From: Branchiostoma floridae
Lineage: Eukaryota; Chordata; Leptocardii; Amphioxiformes; Branchiostomatidae
Assembly: GCF_000003815.2 (NCBI RefSeq)
Contig: NC_049982.1
Coordinates: 32,659,395 to 32,723,394, forward strand
DNA length: 64,000 bases
Direction: 5' to 3'
The notes under the pieces were generated by a model. It was not told where the DNA came from. It ran no database searches and saw only the letters and a list, made by a program, of their open reading frames with translations. Below, one piece after another: positions 39,805 to 53,400 of the stretch. The first letter of the stretch is position 1; each line of letters starts with the position of its first letter. The position numbers were made by a program, and so were the translations under genes.

Positions 39805-40110
39805 AGGTGGGGTCACACCTGCGTATATATTTAAGTCCGTATGAGGACATGAGAGCACCAGGCTCCACAGGTTGTTGTAAAAATAATAGAAATTGGACAA
39901 ACGTAAACAGGTAACATGTCAGACAAGTAAGCTGGGTCGCTAGCCATACTCCTCGGTCAGCTAACTCATCTGGCATGTTATGTATCTATATTTGTCCAAT
40001 TGCATGCAATTCGCACTATTTTCCCCGCGACCTGTTGAGCCTGGTAGAGACTAAGAGCTTCATGAGCACCTCAAACGGACTTGAATATATACGCATGTGT
40101 GACCCCACCT
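39805..40110. mobile_element. MITE with TAA target duplication (PIF/Harbinger-like)
   Basis: The left end AGGTGGGGTCACACCTGCG and the right end ...GTGTGACCCCACCT are inverted copies over about 40 bases. TAA flanks both sides (39802-39804 and 40111-40113), as expected for PIF/Harbinger-type insertion. There is no coding frame of significance. Confidence 0.7.
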
Positions 40111-40698
40111 TAAAGTAGCACCTCTCTAAGCGATGCATACATAATATGTAACCATGCATCAGTCAGCCAAATTATCAAAATACACTTTTCTTTTTACTGA
40201 AAGCTCATTACACACGAGGTTACATATTTGCAGAGGTGATAATTTTCACTTGACTTCACGTAAATTCATAGGCCATGAAAACACACCCGAGGACGAGAAC
40301 AAATGAGGGGTAGTCACATTCTCTTACATGCAAAAATCATCATGACCAAAGCGTGTCCATGACATAGCGAAACCGGAAATTCCGCTGCGGCACAACAGAA
40401 GGTCGCTAGGAGGTCCATTATCGAACTTAACCTTCGATCTACCTAGATAGCATTAGGGTCATCCACAGCTTCTCTGGCTACGCTAGTACTACACGACAAT
40501 TAGAACCTAAAAGAATACCTTCTTAGCAAAGGTTACAATGCAAAAAAACTCTCTCTTAGTGATACTCACGAAAACGTTCTGTTCAAACCGTATGTTACTA
40601 ATGTAGTCACGCTGAGTGAAAAAGGGTCGTGCATGAAGTTGATTGACGGCTGCAATTGTTGGCACATCATGGCGGCCTGCCGTGGTGTTTGATGATTA

Positions 40699-41487
40699 CC
40701 TCCATGAAAAAATGGAGGTATAGTTTTTGGTGTGTCTGTGTGTCTGTGTATCTGTGTGTCTGTCTGTGTGTGTGTCCGCATATTTGTGGACATCATAACT
40801 TGAGAACCTCTCAATGGACTACGATGATATTTGGTATGTGGGTAGGGGTTGGGAAGACGAAGGTCAAGGTCGATTTTGGGCCCCCTAGTGTGTGACCTTG
40901 GTACTGCAGCAGAACTTCAATTTTTTGTATCTTTTTATCTGGACATGCTATGGTCTTGATTTCTTGGTGGCAGATAGCTTTTGATGTAAGGAAGAAGTGG
41001 TGTATGTTTGGGCCCCCTAGCAGCTTGCTCTGGAACTGCAGGAGCATTTTTGTCAAAATCTTCCAAGAAGCATAACGGAACATAGGAATGATGAATTTCC
41101 ATGATATTTGGTATGCAGGTACATGTAGCAGAGATGTACATAATGAAATCAAAATTATGCAAATTTGGACTTCATTTGCATACTTAATGAGGAAAATGTA
41201 TATTTACAGTGTTTTCCAGTATATCACTCAAATACATGTTACATATGTAGTTTGTGGCAGGCGGAAGTTAAGCAGATACTAATTATGCAAATAAGTCCCT
41301 AATTTGCATAATTGATTTGAAAGTGTCCTGATTTTTCTTATTTCGTGTAGTAAATGATTGGTCTGTCAACACTGTGACCTGTGTACGTTAGTTAAAGGTG
41401 TACATAAGCAAGCATAAATTATGCTAATGTGAAAGTCATTTGCATAATCAGAATATTTCATGGAGGTATGAGGTCTCCGAACTCTAG
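40699..41487. mobile_element. Dispersed repeat with palindromic ends, fullest copy
   Basis: The left end reads CCTCCATGAAAAAATGGAGG, itself a hairpin, followed by a GTGTGTCTGTGTGTC tract; the right end carries TTTCATGGAGGTATGAGG. The centre includes TTTGGTATGTGGGTAGGGGT and GTGTGACCTTGGTACTGCAG. Left-part and right-part copies occur at 52797-52958 and 53937-54272. No transposase frame is seen, so it is a non-autonomous family of unknown class. Confidence 0.65.
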
Positions 41488-41922
41488 TTTGCCATTGTTT
41501 CCTCACGCCAAAGTCAATACCAGCAGAAAGGGTATCCCGCTGAGGGCAGTACAAGTGGTGACTTCTCGCCTGGTTGCCTTCAAACTTGAAACCAATCCCG
41601 GACGACATATCTTCAATCTCAACTTACTACCCTCTTTCGACTACTGTAAACGTCAAGCTATCAAGGTTATTAGCCTTCCTTCAGATCTAGTTTGAAAATT
41701 CTACTGTATCTATCAAGACTAAATGTATTTTGGTACGTAACGTTAGAACAATTGGCGTTACAGCTAGCTCCTCTTATACCCCCAAAATGCACTAAGACCC
41801 CCTTCTCCGTGTAGAATATACCGAAAGGACATCATACGTTCTTTCTTATCGGTTCCACATCGTGGAGTAGCCATGTTGGTCGGGAAAGCTGTTTCTAGGC
41901 CACTCTTACAAGTCATAGGCAA

Positions 41923-42047
<125 letters not shown>

Positions 42048-42050
42048 TTA

Positions 42051-42421
42051 AGGCCCAATCTATACACAGTTTTTACCGATATCGGTGGATGTGTCGGGAG
42101 GGATCTGGAACGCTGGCCGCGGGACACCCGTGGCGCTTGCAGTCATAAACAGCTATATAGCCTAATGAGCCCGCGTTGTATGCTAATGAGCCTTCCCGAA
42201 GTCGGGACACATCTACACGCGTGCGGAAGCTGTCGGGGACCCCTGCTAAGCTATCGGGGACCCCTGCTAAGCTTTCGTACGAATGGTCCGGACCTTTCGG
42301 GAGAAATTTTCCCGATATCGTAATGGCGATATAGCAGTTCCATCTAGACGATGAAAAAAAGCTGTCGGCGAATGGTTGTAGGCTCGCCGATATCGGGAAA
42401 AACTGTGTGTAGATCGTGCCT
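42051..42421. mobile_element. MITE with TIRs ending in ACAGTTTTT.CCGATATCGG
   Basis: The left arm AGGCCCAATCTATACACAG and its continuation to CCGATATCGG return inverted at the right end (42386-42421). CCGATATCGG-like words and GTCGGGGACCCCTGCTAAGC, repeated twice in tandem near 42230-42275, fill the centre. It abuts the (AC)n tract, which may have been its landing site. Confidence 0.75.
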
Positions 42422-44513
42422 AAGTATTGGACCTCAACGGCTGATTTGAGAAAGTTAGGATAAAATACGTGTACGTGTTTCTTTTCTCATTTTCTCAGAA
42501 CAACAAAATATTATGCAATACGTGTTTCTTTTCTCATTTTCTCAGAACAACAAAATATCATGCAATGATACAAAGATGAGTGAGGGAGATTTCAAAGTAA
42601 TAACGAAACAACAAATGGCTCAAGAAATCGGATAGATTTCATATAGCCCTTCTCTAAGGAATAAATTATATATTTAGACAGGAGTCATGGGACAACCTTC
42701 AGAAATTTTATCCTATCTACGTTTAAATTTTGATATTTTATCAAGAAATCATTTCTGTTCTGAATGATTCTGATTAGAAATGCAGATGATTAGAAACAAC
42801 TATCTCTATTTCAAGAGTGTACTGCCTCAAATATTACAATCTTGGTTAATATTTGACAGAATTCCCATGATATGTATGTTCAATTTGTGCTCAACTGTTT
42901 TTCTCTTTCAGTCTGGGAAACCAAGACATAAATGCCGTTGTACGTATGCTATACTTTAGTATCCCGTTAGCTTAAAGACCCCCTTCAACACACCTCCAGA
43001 GCACGGCACTGATAGGTGCCCAGAAAGTTCAAGAGCGTGAATATCACTCGCGCCCGATAAGGGTTTGGAAGTGGGTGTTACACTCAAGGGCAGACAATTG
43101 TTAATCAAGACTTCCTAGCTGAACTTCCCTCGGCCTATCATTTCCATATGGACGGCCCAACTTACAAAGGCGAGCCTTGTGCGCGCCCGCGTGACGTCAT
43201 CATTTCCCCGCAAGGGACTACTGGGTAATATTTTGAGCAGACCGCGGTGTGGCGATGGGAAAATCAGAAAAATAAATGGAGAAAAATATGGCCACAAGAT
43301 GACTTCCATATTGAAAAAGCGGTTGGCCACTTTCTTGGTGAAGAAAAAATAAGCCTAGTAAAAAAACAACGCTTCCTATTATAGAAGGATTTTTACAAAG
43401 AAAGACATATTGAAAGAATCACGACCTCTCGCTGCCGTCCTCACATCTACAGTAAGTGTTCATGTGATTGTCGTCCGTTCTTACACTTTGTACTCTCTTA
43501 AACAAATACGGAGAAAGTAGGACTGATAACACCACGTATGGTCCCCCACTTAAGTAACGTGTTTACACAGAAATAAAATGTTGCCGACAATGATTTTGCC
43601 AGATAACGCCATTTATCATTTGCTCGTCTGAGGCGGGAGCGGCCCATTTGGACCTCTTGATGAAAGGCCCCCCTTTGTTCTTTGACCTGTGTGTGCTTTT
43701 AGATGGCTGGAGAGCCTTGCGACAAACATATGGACACTCTGATCTTTAATAGGACTGTGATATAGTTTGAGGGCGAGCCGTATGATAAGAGATTAATTTT
43801 CCTTCAATTTACTCTAAGATAATAATAAATGTACGTTATACACAAAAGTAGTGAGTACAGTATACGGCATTCACGTGGCACTTCTGGATGTGTAAATTTA
43901 AAATCATCAATGCCAACAAACACCAGAGAAGAGGAAACTTGTGTAACTCTCTCGCTGATAACATTTCCAGCTGATGATATATGGTGACATCATTCCATCA
44001 AGCGCATACAATATTCACGCACTTTAAAACAACCTATTTTTGAGCGCTGTACACACAGAGAGAAGAGCAGCGCCTCTTTTCCAGAGCAACGCCTAGTTTC
44101 CAGAGCTATGGAGGCAAGGATATATATTCATCTCATTTCCAGAGCACGACTACTGAGAGGAACGCTACGACATGATACAAACATTTGAATATAAACTCTT
44201 ACAAAGGAGAACACCATATGGGAGCTACTCACGATCGACAACACGATCTAGTACAAATGCAGGGACGACTTTGGAAACAAGGAAAAATTGAAAGAAGGAG
44301 CAAACTTATTTGTAAAGTTAATCCCCGTACTTTAAAAATTTTCAATAGCCACACTTCGTGTAGGCGTTGCTCTCGAATAAAATATTATGCTTTTTAAAAT
44401 TTTACGTCATCCATAGGCGGGTCACGAAATGCTGTCACTAAGGCACTTTTGGGGCAAATTGTACAGCAAAATCACTGTCTTGATTTTACCCCCCCCCCCA
44501 AAAAAAACATAAA

Positions 44514-44525
44514 CACGCACACACA

Positions 44526-44569
<44 letters not shown>

Positions 44570-44586
44570 CACACACACACACACAG
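44514..44586 (+). repeat. (AC)n microsatellite
   Basis: A CA-dinucleotide run with a few CG/TA interruptions, preceded by a poly-C/poly-A junction. Confidence 0.95.
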
Positions 44587-46816
44587 ACACAGGAATAATG
44601 TTCGCCCATGCAGCCATCTTGATTTTCTTCTCGGAAAAAAGGCACGTATAACGTTTGCAATCTGGCAGCCTTAAGACGGTGTTGACAGTGATCGTTCAAC
44701 CACGAGAATTCTATACTGCATAAAACTTTCGCATGACGGCGCTCGTCAGAGGATCGTATTGGTCCCGGCCTTGGCTGGACTAACATCAAATAGCTGATAA
44801 TGAAACTTCTCTTTCTACTGAGGCGGTGGCCATGTCCCCATATAGCGTATCCTGGGGTCCATGACCAGCCTTGTTCGCGGGGTTTGCGACCTTTGGGAGT
44901 GACTAAAGCGAACATGATTGGACTCCAACTCATGTTACAAGTTCAAAAAAATTCACTGATGGTATTTTGTACGTTCAAGGTGTTTTGTTCTTTTTCAAGT
45001 CATTCTTTCATATATCATGGGTATGGTTCATATTAGAATCATAGGTCACGGGCTTCAACAGTGTAGCAAAGAAGGCCTTAATAGTGTTACAATATATCTT
45101 GCTTTGTTGAGTGTAGATGAATGTCGAAATGAATTATGTTAATGAATATTTTTTGTCAGTAATATTTTTGATGAATATTTGTTGACCGCTGGCAAGGGGT
45201 ACAGAATATTTGGTCTGACATCTGAGTGATAAAAAATTTGTAAGGTCGTTTTTCAGAATGATCTCAATTCTGTTGCGTAGAAAAAGTTATATAAACATGG
45301 AAAACGTGATGACCAGTCCCCAAACCTTGTTCCCCTTTATGTTGATACCTTGCACAATTTTGAATTGTAATTGTTGAACTACTTCGGCCAAAATCTTAGA
45401 CTAAAAAGAAGAGACTGTCTTACCGCCAACCTGATGTCCCCAATCCGAAACGAACTGTTACGGCGCCACAGCACATTTATGTTCATGGATCAAAAGCGAC
45501 GCCTAGCAATGTTAACTAAAACTGCAAGAGTTTGAAGTCGGATCATCTGCATAAGGCGGGAAACATTAGTCGCTTAGGATATTCTTGCATATGAATTAAA
45601 TCGACGATAGTTGAACAGTTTATCGTACTTGGTATACAGTAGTAGAATGAATTTCAGTTGGTCACGGGTCATGCTCGGGAGTCCGTTTGCGGCGACGCTA
45701 TCAGTCGTGTGGGTGTGCCAACCCGTAAGGGGCGGTGAACCCCAACGGTGCTGTAATACGTATGACTATGACTGATCAGTCGGAAAATGCCAGTCACACT
45801 TCCTGCGCCAAAGTGCCTTTGTACGGGCGTGCATGGCGTTTGTGTGCGTTTGGAAAGAGTTCAGCACCAAGGACAGGTGTGTTGATGTTTCACAAAGGTG
45901 CGGTGATGATATGTTTGTGCTGGTATAGTGTTCAATGCCACTATTGCGTTTCTAGTAGCTTTTGTGCTCATCTCTAAGTACATCTATACAGAAATGTATG
46001 TGCGATGCATGTATTGTATGTATGTGCGTGTGCCTGTATGCCTATGTATTTGTACATGGGTTTCTGTATGAATTCAGATATTGTTCAGCACTAATGATAG
46101 GCCATAGTTTGGATGATTGAGCCTTAATTTGAACATAAGAAAGTCAGAGGTAATGAAAGATTTTTGGCAGAAGTAAAATGTCTTCTCCACGGACTAAAAG
46201 CGCCGCCTGGCAATCATTATTGGAACTGCAGAGCTGCAATAATCTGTTGGCGAGATTGTCAAAAGCATACTCATCAACCTTGCAGTACTAGCTCGGGGGC
46301 AAAAAAATACTAAATTAGGCTAGCCCTCTACAAACAAACAAGGGACCTGTCCTTGTTTCTGAACAAAGTATAGACCAGCTATTTGGATATACACACAAAC
46401 TTATACTGAACTGAGACAATCACCCCTGTCCTTGGTGCTGAACACCAGTCAACGCCACAACTTTTACTAATAGGTTAGACACACACATGCAGATGTCGCT
46501 GACGCTGAACATTATACCTGTCAGACACAAAAATTTGTGATGCTGGTATTTCCAACGTTTTTACAGTTTCTCTAACGGCCGTTAAAACGTTATATTCAAA
46601 CCTTTGATTACATGTCGGACCAAACCGTCGCAGGAACTGAATTCCTGTGACATCCGTTTCGGTGGCGTCCTAGAGGACCCGGAAATTTACGGAAAATTGT
46701 ACTCCAATCATCTATCAAATAATGACTGGTACTAATGATAGGCAGTTCGTCTGTTGTTGACTACATCCCAAGTTTTCCTCCTGGGTAATTGTCTTCCACG
46801 CTCAACTAAGTATCAG

Positions 46817-46822
46817 TTTATT
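46817..46822 (-). terminator. Possible poly(A) signal for the EgtD-like gene
   Basis: On the - strand this is AATAAA, about 450 bases after the stop codon at 47271. It is a candidate only; a longer or shorter 3' UTR cannot be excluded. Confidence 0.35.
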
Positions 46823-47270
46823 TCGTTTCGAAATACCAACTGTCCTCGGCAACTTAGATCCTTCCGTGTGTAGTGACACATTTGGCAGCAAGCAGTCTCC
46901 ATTCAGGGCGGTTTTGAGCAAGGATTTCCGCTTCCTTCAGGTTGATCCCCAATGGTAACTAACCTCGGTAACAAACCTTTGTTTAAAGTGATTTTTTGCC
47001 TGAGTCAAATTTCAGCACACAAAGCCGATAACATAAATACATGAGAACTTGTACAAAACAACCGTTAAAAACCTCATCCAGAACTGTTTAGAACTTAATC
47101 AGCAAACATACTTATTAATTTTTAGATACATAGGATGGTATTGATTACATATTTTAAGTATTATATAAAGAAGGCAAACTTATGTACTTCCGGCTTGACC
47201 CCAAATGTGTTCTTTTGGTAAATCAAATTGAATGTCCCAGAACGTACTGTTTTCCTTTCACCCATAGACG

Positions 47271-47479
47271 TTAAACAGAAGTATGGCTAACATCTGCTGG
47301 TGCCAAGCAGATGACACAATAATTCTCCTCAGCATTGGTCCAGTAAGCATCTACTGCAAAGCCGCTACTTTCCGCTAGGCGGCGCAGCTGTCTCAGGTTA
47401 AACTTGCAGCTGGTGTTTGGACCCTCGTAGAAATAAATCTTCTCACCGTCGTCAAAGTCAATGTCGAGGCCGAGTGTTC
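47271..47479 (-). CDS. EgtD-like exon 7 (C terminus)
   Basis: Encodes residues 279-347 and the stop TAA at 47273-47271, after the acceptor CTTGTCCAG. YEGPNTSCKF corresponds to the TEVSCKF imidazole-binding motif of EgtD with three extra residues. YWTNAEENYCV matches WWTD....FG near the family's C terminus. Confidence 0.9.
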
Positions 47480-50400
47480 CTGGACAAGAGAAAAAAATGT
47501 TTTTGCAGAAAATAAGGAAGCATTCTACGTTTGTTAGATACTAGTACTTAAGAATGCACTCTGATAACGGTGCAAGATAAGGACATATCCTTCGAAACGT
47601 ATCGTTCGTGTCTTGGGTTAACTGTGCTTAATTTGAGAGAGAAACACACGGACAAGCCAAGATTGCAAGAAAAATATTGTTGAGTAACTAGAATTTAATT
47701 CTATATCTAACAATTTAAAACCCATGACAAAGTACACCCGCCAGAATACTAGTACCTTAGACTATTAGAAATGCTATGAAGTAACATTTTTTAAAGAAAA
47801 ATACTTGGCATCTCATCTCTTATACAGAGACAAGAGTTTTCCGCAGAACAAAATCTGAGAAAAGTGGCAGATATATGGCAAGAGAGAGACGACTTGGATG
47901 GTCAGGACATGTCCTGCGAATGGGAGAGAAAAAAAAAACAGCGGAGACGAATCTTGACTGGAAGACACTCGATGGAAGAAGCAGATGAAGGCCAAGATTG
48001 ACGTTGAAAGGAAATGTAGAGAAATACCTTGAACTTGAAGCCACTGAAAAGTCCTGGCACAAAGCAAAGAAACAGAGCACTGAGCTGAAAGCCACGGTGC
48101 TAAGGTGCGAAATTAAGGTAATGTAACATTTTGCTAAGCTAAGGGCAAAACCCGCCGTACGTGCAAATACGTGCTGTCTACGTGCCAAAACGTGGACAAT
48201 CTTGTGGGATCTGTAAGTGTAAGTACCGCCTCTGTACGAACTCGTAGGGAATCCAACGTATTTTGGAGCACGCAGACACGCTGTAGAACGTTATGTGTAG
48301 GCAAAACTTTGTGTGCCATCGGGCTGCGAATTCGTCCCGCGTACGTACCAGTACGGGCGATGCGCCTGCCCTGTACAGCCTGAACGTTTTCATAGATATG
48401 TGGCAGACTTGGCCTCCCAAAAAACTTACGGACAAATTGCACGTACGGCGGGTTATGCCCTTAGCTTTACCGACTTTGTTCTGAAGGACACTCACTTAAA
48501 TGCACCCGCTGTCTGCCGGAACTGCTGAGAGACAAAGCGACGTAGCTCGGCGTGTCTCCGTCCGGAGGGTTCTCCACAAGTTCAAAACTGAAGTCAAACT
48601 TCTCAACGTCCATGTTTCCGTCAAAGTCCTGTTATAGGTTGGATAGGAGAAGCAAATAGATAGAAAACAAAAGTCGCTGTATAGATTAGTTATCTAAAAT
48701 GGTTGAGCTTAATTTTTTATAAGTTACACATTTCTCTCGCTGTCAATGAACACATGTGCATCTATAGGACTGTTACCGTCTCTAGATAGATATCATGATG
48801 CCTGTAATGCGCTCGTACTTTTGGTGGTCATCTTCTTTCGTGGTTAGAGGGAAAAATCTTGATTCTTGCAGTGTTTTCAATTCGAACTTTGCAGTAACGT
48901 TACAGTAGGATCATACAAATATTTTTTTTCTATTTTGCTTTTGGACACACGAGGACAATGTGGCACTGCACTCAAGTTCTTGTAACTTATATTAACAGTG
49001 CTACATACACGGTACAGACAGAAGGTAAAGGTAGTCTTTTACCTCCCCGACCGAAGCCAGGTACCCATTTTTTACACCTGGGTGAAGTGAGGAAGGTCGT
49101 GCAAAGTGCCTTTCCCAAGGGCACAACGTCGGGGGCATGGTGGGGATCGAACTCAGAACCTATAGATTCCGAGCCAAACGCTCTACCAGTTACGCCACGC
49201 CCAACACCACTACGCCACGCCCGACGCCCGATGCTACAAATATTTGTGGCATCGTGAATTTGTGGAAGAGACGTCATCGCAAAAATAAAACCACCGCGAA
49301 AGTTAGGAGAGTTACAGTACCTTGTTAAGACGAGAGATGAGGTTGTCTCGCCAGATCGGTGCCCACTGGTCCCCGTACGCCTGAGACAAGGCCTCTCGGT
49401 CAGCGTCCATGTCCACACCGATGACAAGCCGGTCTCCCTCTGTTCAAACAGTAGTGAGGATTAGGGGAGGGTACCGGTACAGAAAATTCAGGTCCAGGTA
49501 CGGTCCAGGTCCAGAGAATCAGGTCCAGGTCCGGACCTGGACCTACATGTAATTGTTTGAGAAAGGGAAATACTCAAAACAACGGGTCCATTTCGATACA
49601 AAGGAATCTGTTTAATGGAGTATCCTATCTTCACGTAAACTGCCTCTTTCTGACCATGTTTGACTGGAGAAACTTGATAAAAATGACTATCAACTCTCCT
49701 CTATTTTGCTCTTGCTTTTTTCTTGGACCAAAAAAGCCTCAAGACACGCGAGCGCCTGCCGCCGTAGTGTCGGTATAATTTTCTAATCGGTCCAACATCA
49801 AGTTCACTGATTTTTTTCAGGTCCGGTTTTTCCGGACCGGTCCAAAAAGAAAAACCTGTTTTGTACCGATACACTGTACCGGTATCCATCCCTAGTAGGG
49901 ATCGAACGGGTAAGGTCTTAGATAGGGTCGGTAGGTAGTCTAAGGGATTCTCTATTTTTAGATTTCCGCCAATGTGATCCAGAAAATACATTTTAACTGT
50001 AAAAATGAAGTGCGCCATTTGTTTTCAACATTGAATCGTTACTATATACAGATATATACGCACTGTAGAAGCACAGATGTATGGAAAAACTGAACAAAGA
50101 GGACAATGTTTACTACACGGTCAATGTCCAAGTCTGTCCAAGTCTGTCCCTGTATTCTGTGTGAAATACAGATCTGTTTAGATTTCATCACTCAGACGTC
50201 AGATCGATAATTTTATGTCCTTGGCAGCGTCCAACCAAAAGGCGGTATCTCACTGCACTTGGGGAACCGGTGCGGCACTAAGGGATTCAAAGATACTCAA
50301 CGAATTTCAGAGATAAAGAACGAATTTTCTTACGTATTGTGTATATTGTTGTCATACAATATATGAATTATAAAAAAAAAATCGGCGAAAATAACACAAC

Positions 50401-53400
50401 AGTGCCACACTGGTGCCCCAAGTGCAGTGAGATAACATTTAAAGAAAGGCTGTGGCCTTCACTTGGGTCGGCCGGGTACGTAACAGGAAACACAACACTC
50501 TTTTTTCCCTAGTCCTAATTTTTCAAGGATTACAAACTGTACATATCAAGAATAGAATGAGTGATGGAAACCAAGAGATAAAGAAATCCTTATATTGTGT
50601 TCCCATGGACCAACACAATAGGAATCCCTTCTCTTGTATTCGTTTCAATGATCCATATTTCAGTAGTACTTTCACATTTTCACAACAATGTACCTGTGAC
50701 TATTTTTGAACCACCTACATCAGCTACACATAGCGTTGAGGATCAGAAATCTAGTCAGCAGCTCTGATTAAGATGTCTGACAGACATCGAAACGTTAGCA
50801 GGTGAGAATAACTGGTTGAATACTTACCTGGTGAAATTATTTCGGGTCTACAATGGACATTATTGGACAGTGCACATTATTGGAAGGCGGAGCCCATCCC
50901 TCTCCTTCCACCACACTCTCCCTTTACTTCCCACCCAAAATCAGGTCCACATTTTAGGCTAACGTCACATTTTAAACCGGGGGCCTGTCGGGCTGTTGTG
51001 GAAATAAAATCACAAATCTNNNNNNNNNNNNNNNNNNNNNNNNNNNNNNNNNNNNNNNNNNNNNNNNNNNNNNNNNNNNNNNNNNNNNNNNNNNNNNNNN
51101 NNNNNNNNNNNNNNNNNNNACTCAAATTATGTCCATGAATCTTATGTTGACATCTTGGGTATTTTTATGTCTTTAATATCATATTTTTCGTTTCTGAAAG
51201 CTGCCCGGCCGGGCCCCTTTGTTGAAATGTGACCAAAGCCTAACGTAGGCCTTACACCTGGGTGGAGTGAAAAAAAGTCGCCCGAAGTGCCTATCCCAAG
51301 GAAAACGTTTAGGCCACACCAATTTAATTTCTTGCTTCTCGTTTTTTTTTTCAGAAAAATATTGGGGCGGGCGGTCAAAAAAAAAGTTGCAAGAAGTCTG
51401 GGGTGAACTTATATAACACAAAGGTAAGTAGTCAAGTTTTCAGCTTTTCATGGCATGATTTATCCAATGAATCTCTAACTTTGATTTAATACCACTGTTC
51501 TGATCATGTGACTACAAAGAAGGTCTCTGATTGGTTCATCAGCAGTATGTGCCCCTGGAATGTTTTTTTTTAATACAGTTCTGCTATAGAACCTATATTA
51601 TTGTTCTAGGGACTGATTTTTTTCCAAATCGGAAAAGATGGGTCGGGAAGCAACAAATTAAATTGATGTGGCCTTAGCCAGGAATCAAACCCGTAACCTC
51701 TCGATCTCGCCTAGACACACACTCGATGTGCACTACATACCACTGAGCTGTGCCCGGATCTCTTGCAGCATCTTCACCTGGTGATGGATGGAGACGTTAC
51801 TGAAGCTGTTCCCCAGCCACAGCAGCAACCTGGTATTTAGAACGGTTAGATGGTCTATTTCAAATTTCTGTACAATTTAGTTACTACCAAGCAGCGAAGA
51901 GTCATATTCTGTATAAACTGACTGACAGTAGTAGTAGTAGTAATAGTAGTAGGCCATGGCGCAATTTGCGAAGATGACAGAAGAGTTTCGGGAGCTATAA
52001 TACGCGTACGGCTGTATACCAGGCTAGGACAAAACATCGCTATCAAAGCATTACTTTATAAAACAGATAGGTGGCGCTAAAAATAGGTTCGGGTACACAT
52101 GCATACGTAAGTATAAAACATGATATTGAACTAAAAAGTAACATCGATCGATACCTGTTCTCCTCCCGGGCGGCAACATTCTGCACCCCGTCCATGTACA
52201 TACCACCGAAGGGTTCTACGGTCAGGCCCGGGTAGTCTGTCTCCAACTGCCGGCCGCAATTCTCGATAAACTCTATGTGAAAAATACAGGCCGAGCATAT
52301 TAATTTAATAAGTTTATTATGGAGATTTTCCACATTCGCGGTGAAGGGTTGGCAAAACATGTGATTATCCCTTTTTAAAGGTGCACTCTCACCGCGTCAC
52401 TGCGGGGTTCGTTCACTGCGTTACTGTTTTGTTATTTTCTCCGATTTTTTTTAATAATTTAGATATCGCGTAATACGCAAAAGTATGACTTTAATAGAAG
52501 ACGACAAAACACACAAAAAGTAAGAAAATCATTCTTTATCTCTGAAATTCGTTTTCAAACCCCGCAGTGACGCAAGCGTGACGCAAGTGCAGTGAGAGTG
52601 CACCTTAAGCAGGGAAGACTTCTACACTATTCCATCAGCCATCTATCGATCAATCAATTAATCTTTGCTGCGCAATTTGTAACAATGTCTGGCAAGTTCT
52701 AACGTTAGAGCAGTACTAACAAAAATCTACGCAATAGCTAACAACAGTTACAAAGAGTAATATACCTATAGACAATCACTATGATACTCTATTTGTGGTC
52801 AGCATAACTCTAGAATTTCTGGATGGATAATACTATTTGGTATGTGGGTAGGGGTTGGAAAGACAAAGGTCAGGGTTGATTTTGAGCCCCTGGTGTGTGA
52901 CCTTGGTACTGCAGTAGAACTTTTTTTTGCATTTTTTGACCTGGACATACTATGGTCGGTCGGGTAGTCGGAAAAACATAAGTCCGTACCCTTCGCCATG
53001 TCCACTGGAACAAACGTGAGGCGCCCGTGCCGCTGCCGCATAGCCTCGATAACCAGGCGGGTTTTGGAGGACGCTCCGCTGCCGAGGTCCACAAGAACGG
53101 CCGGGGACGAGACTTTACTGGCGATGTCGTCTGCGTGGGTCTGAAGTATACTGTACTCGTGCTGCCAGACTTTGTAGGTCTTAGATTTCTGTATCAGTCT
53201 GAAGAAATGAAACAGATACGAGGGTGGTTCTTGAAAGTAATGCTATTGGTTTCATAACAGGCCCATTTTTTCATCGAATGACTTGGAATTTGGTAAAAAG
53301 AGGTAAAGACATATATCCTCTTGATATTGAAACATCTCAATTTGTTTTTCAGATTTTTAACACCAATAACAATAACAATGTGCAGGTTCAGTTTCTCTAG

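Larger units (their letters stand above)
42424..47270. other. Non-coding interval between repeats and the EgtD-like gene
   Basis: No exon-like frame was found. A perfect CRE (TGACGTCA) sits at 43192-43199, with a splice-donor-like ACA|GTAAGTG near 43452. A C10/A8 run and (AC)n tract lie at 44490-44586. A 22-base inverted pair (GTTCAGCACCAAGGACAGG, near 45857 and inverted near 46425) flanks about 540 bases. None of these is enough for a gene or named element. Confidence 0.4.
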
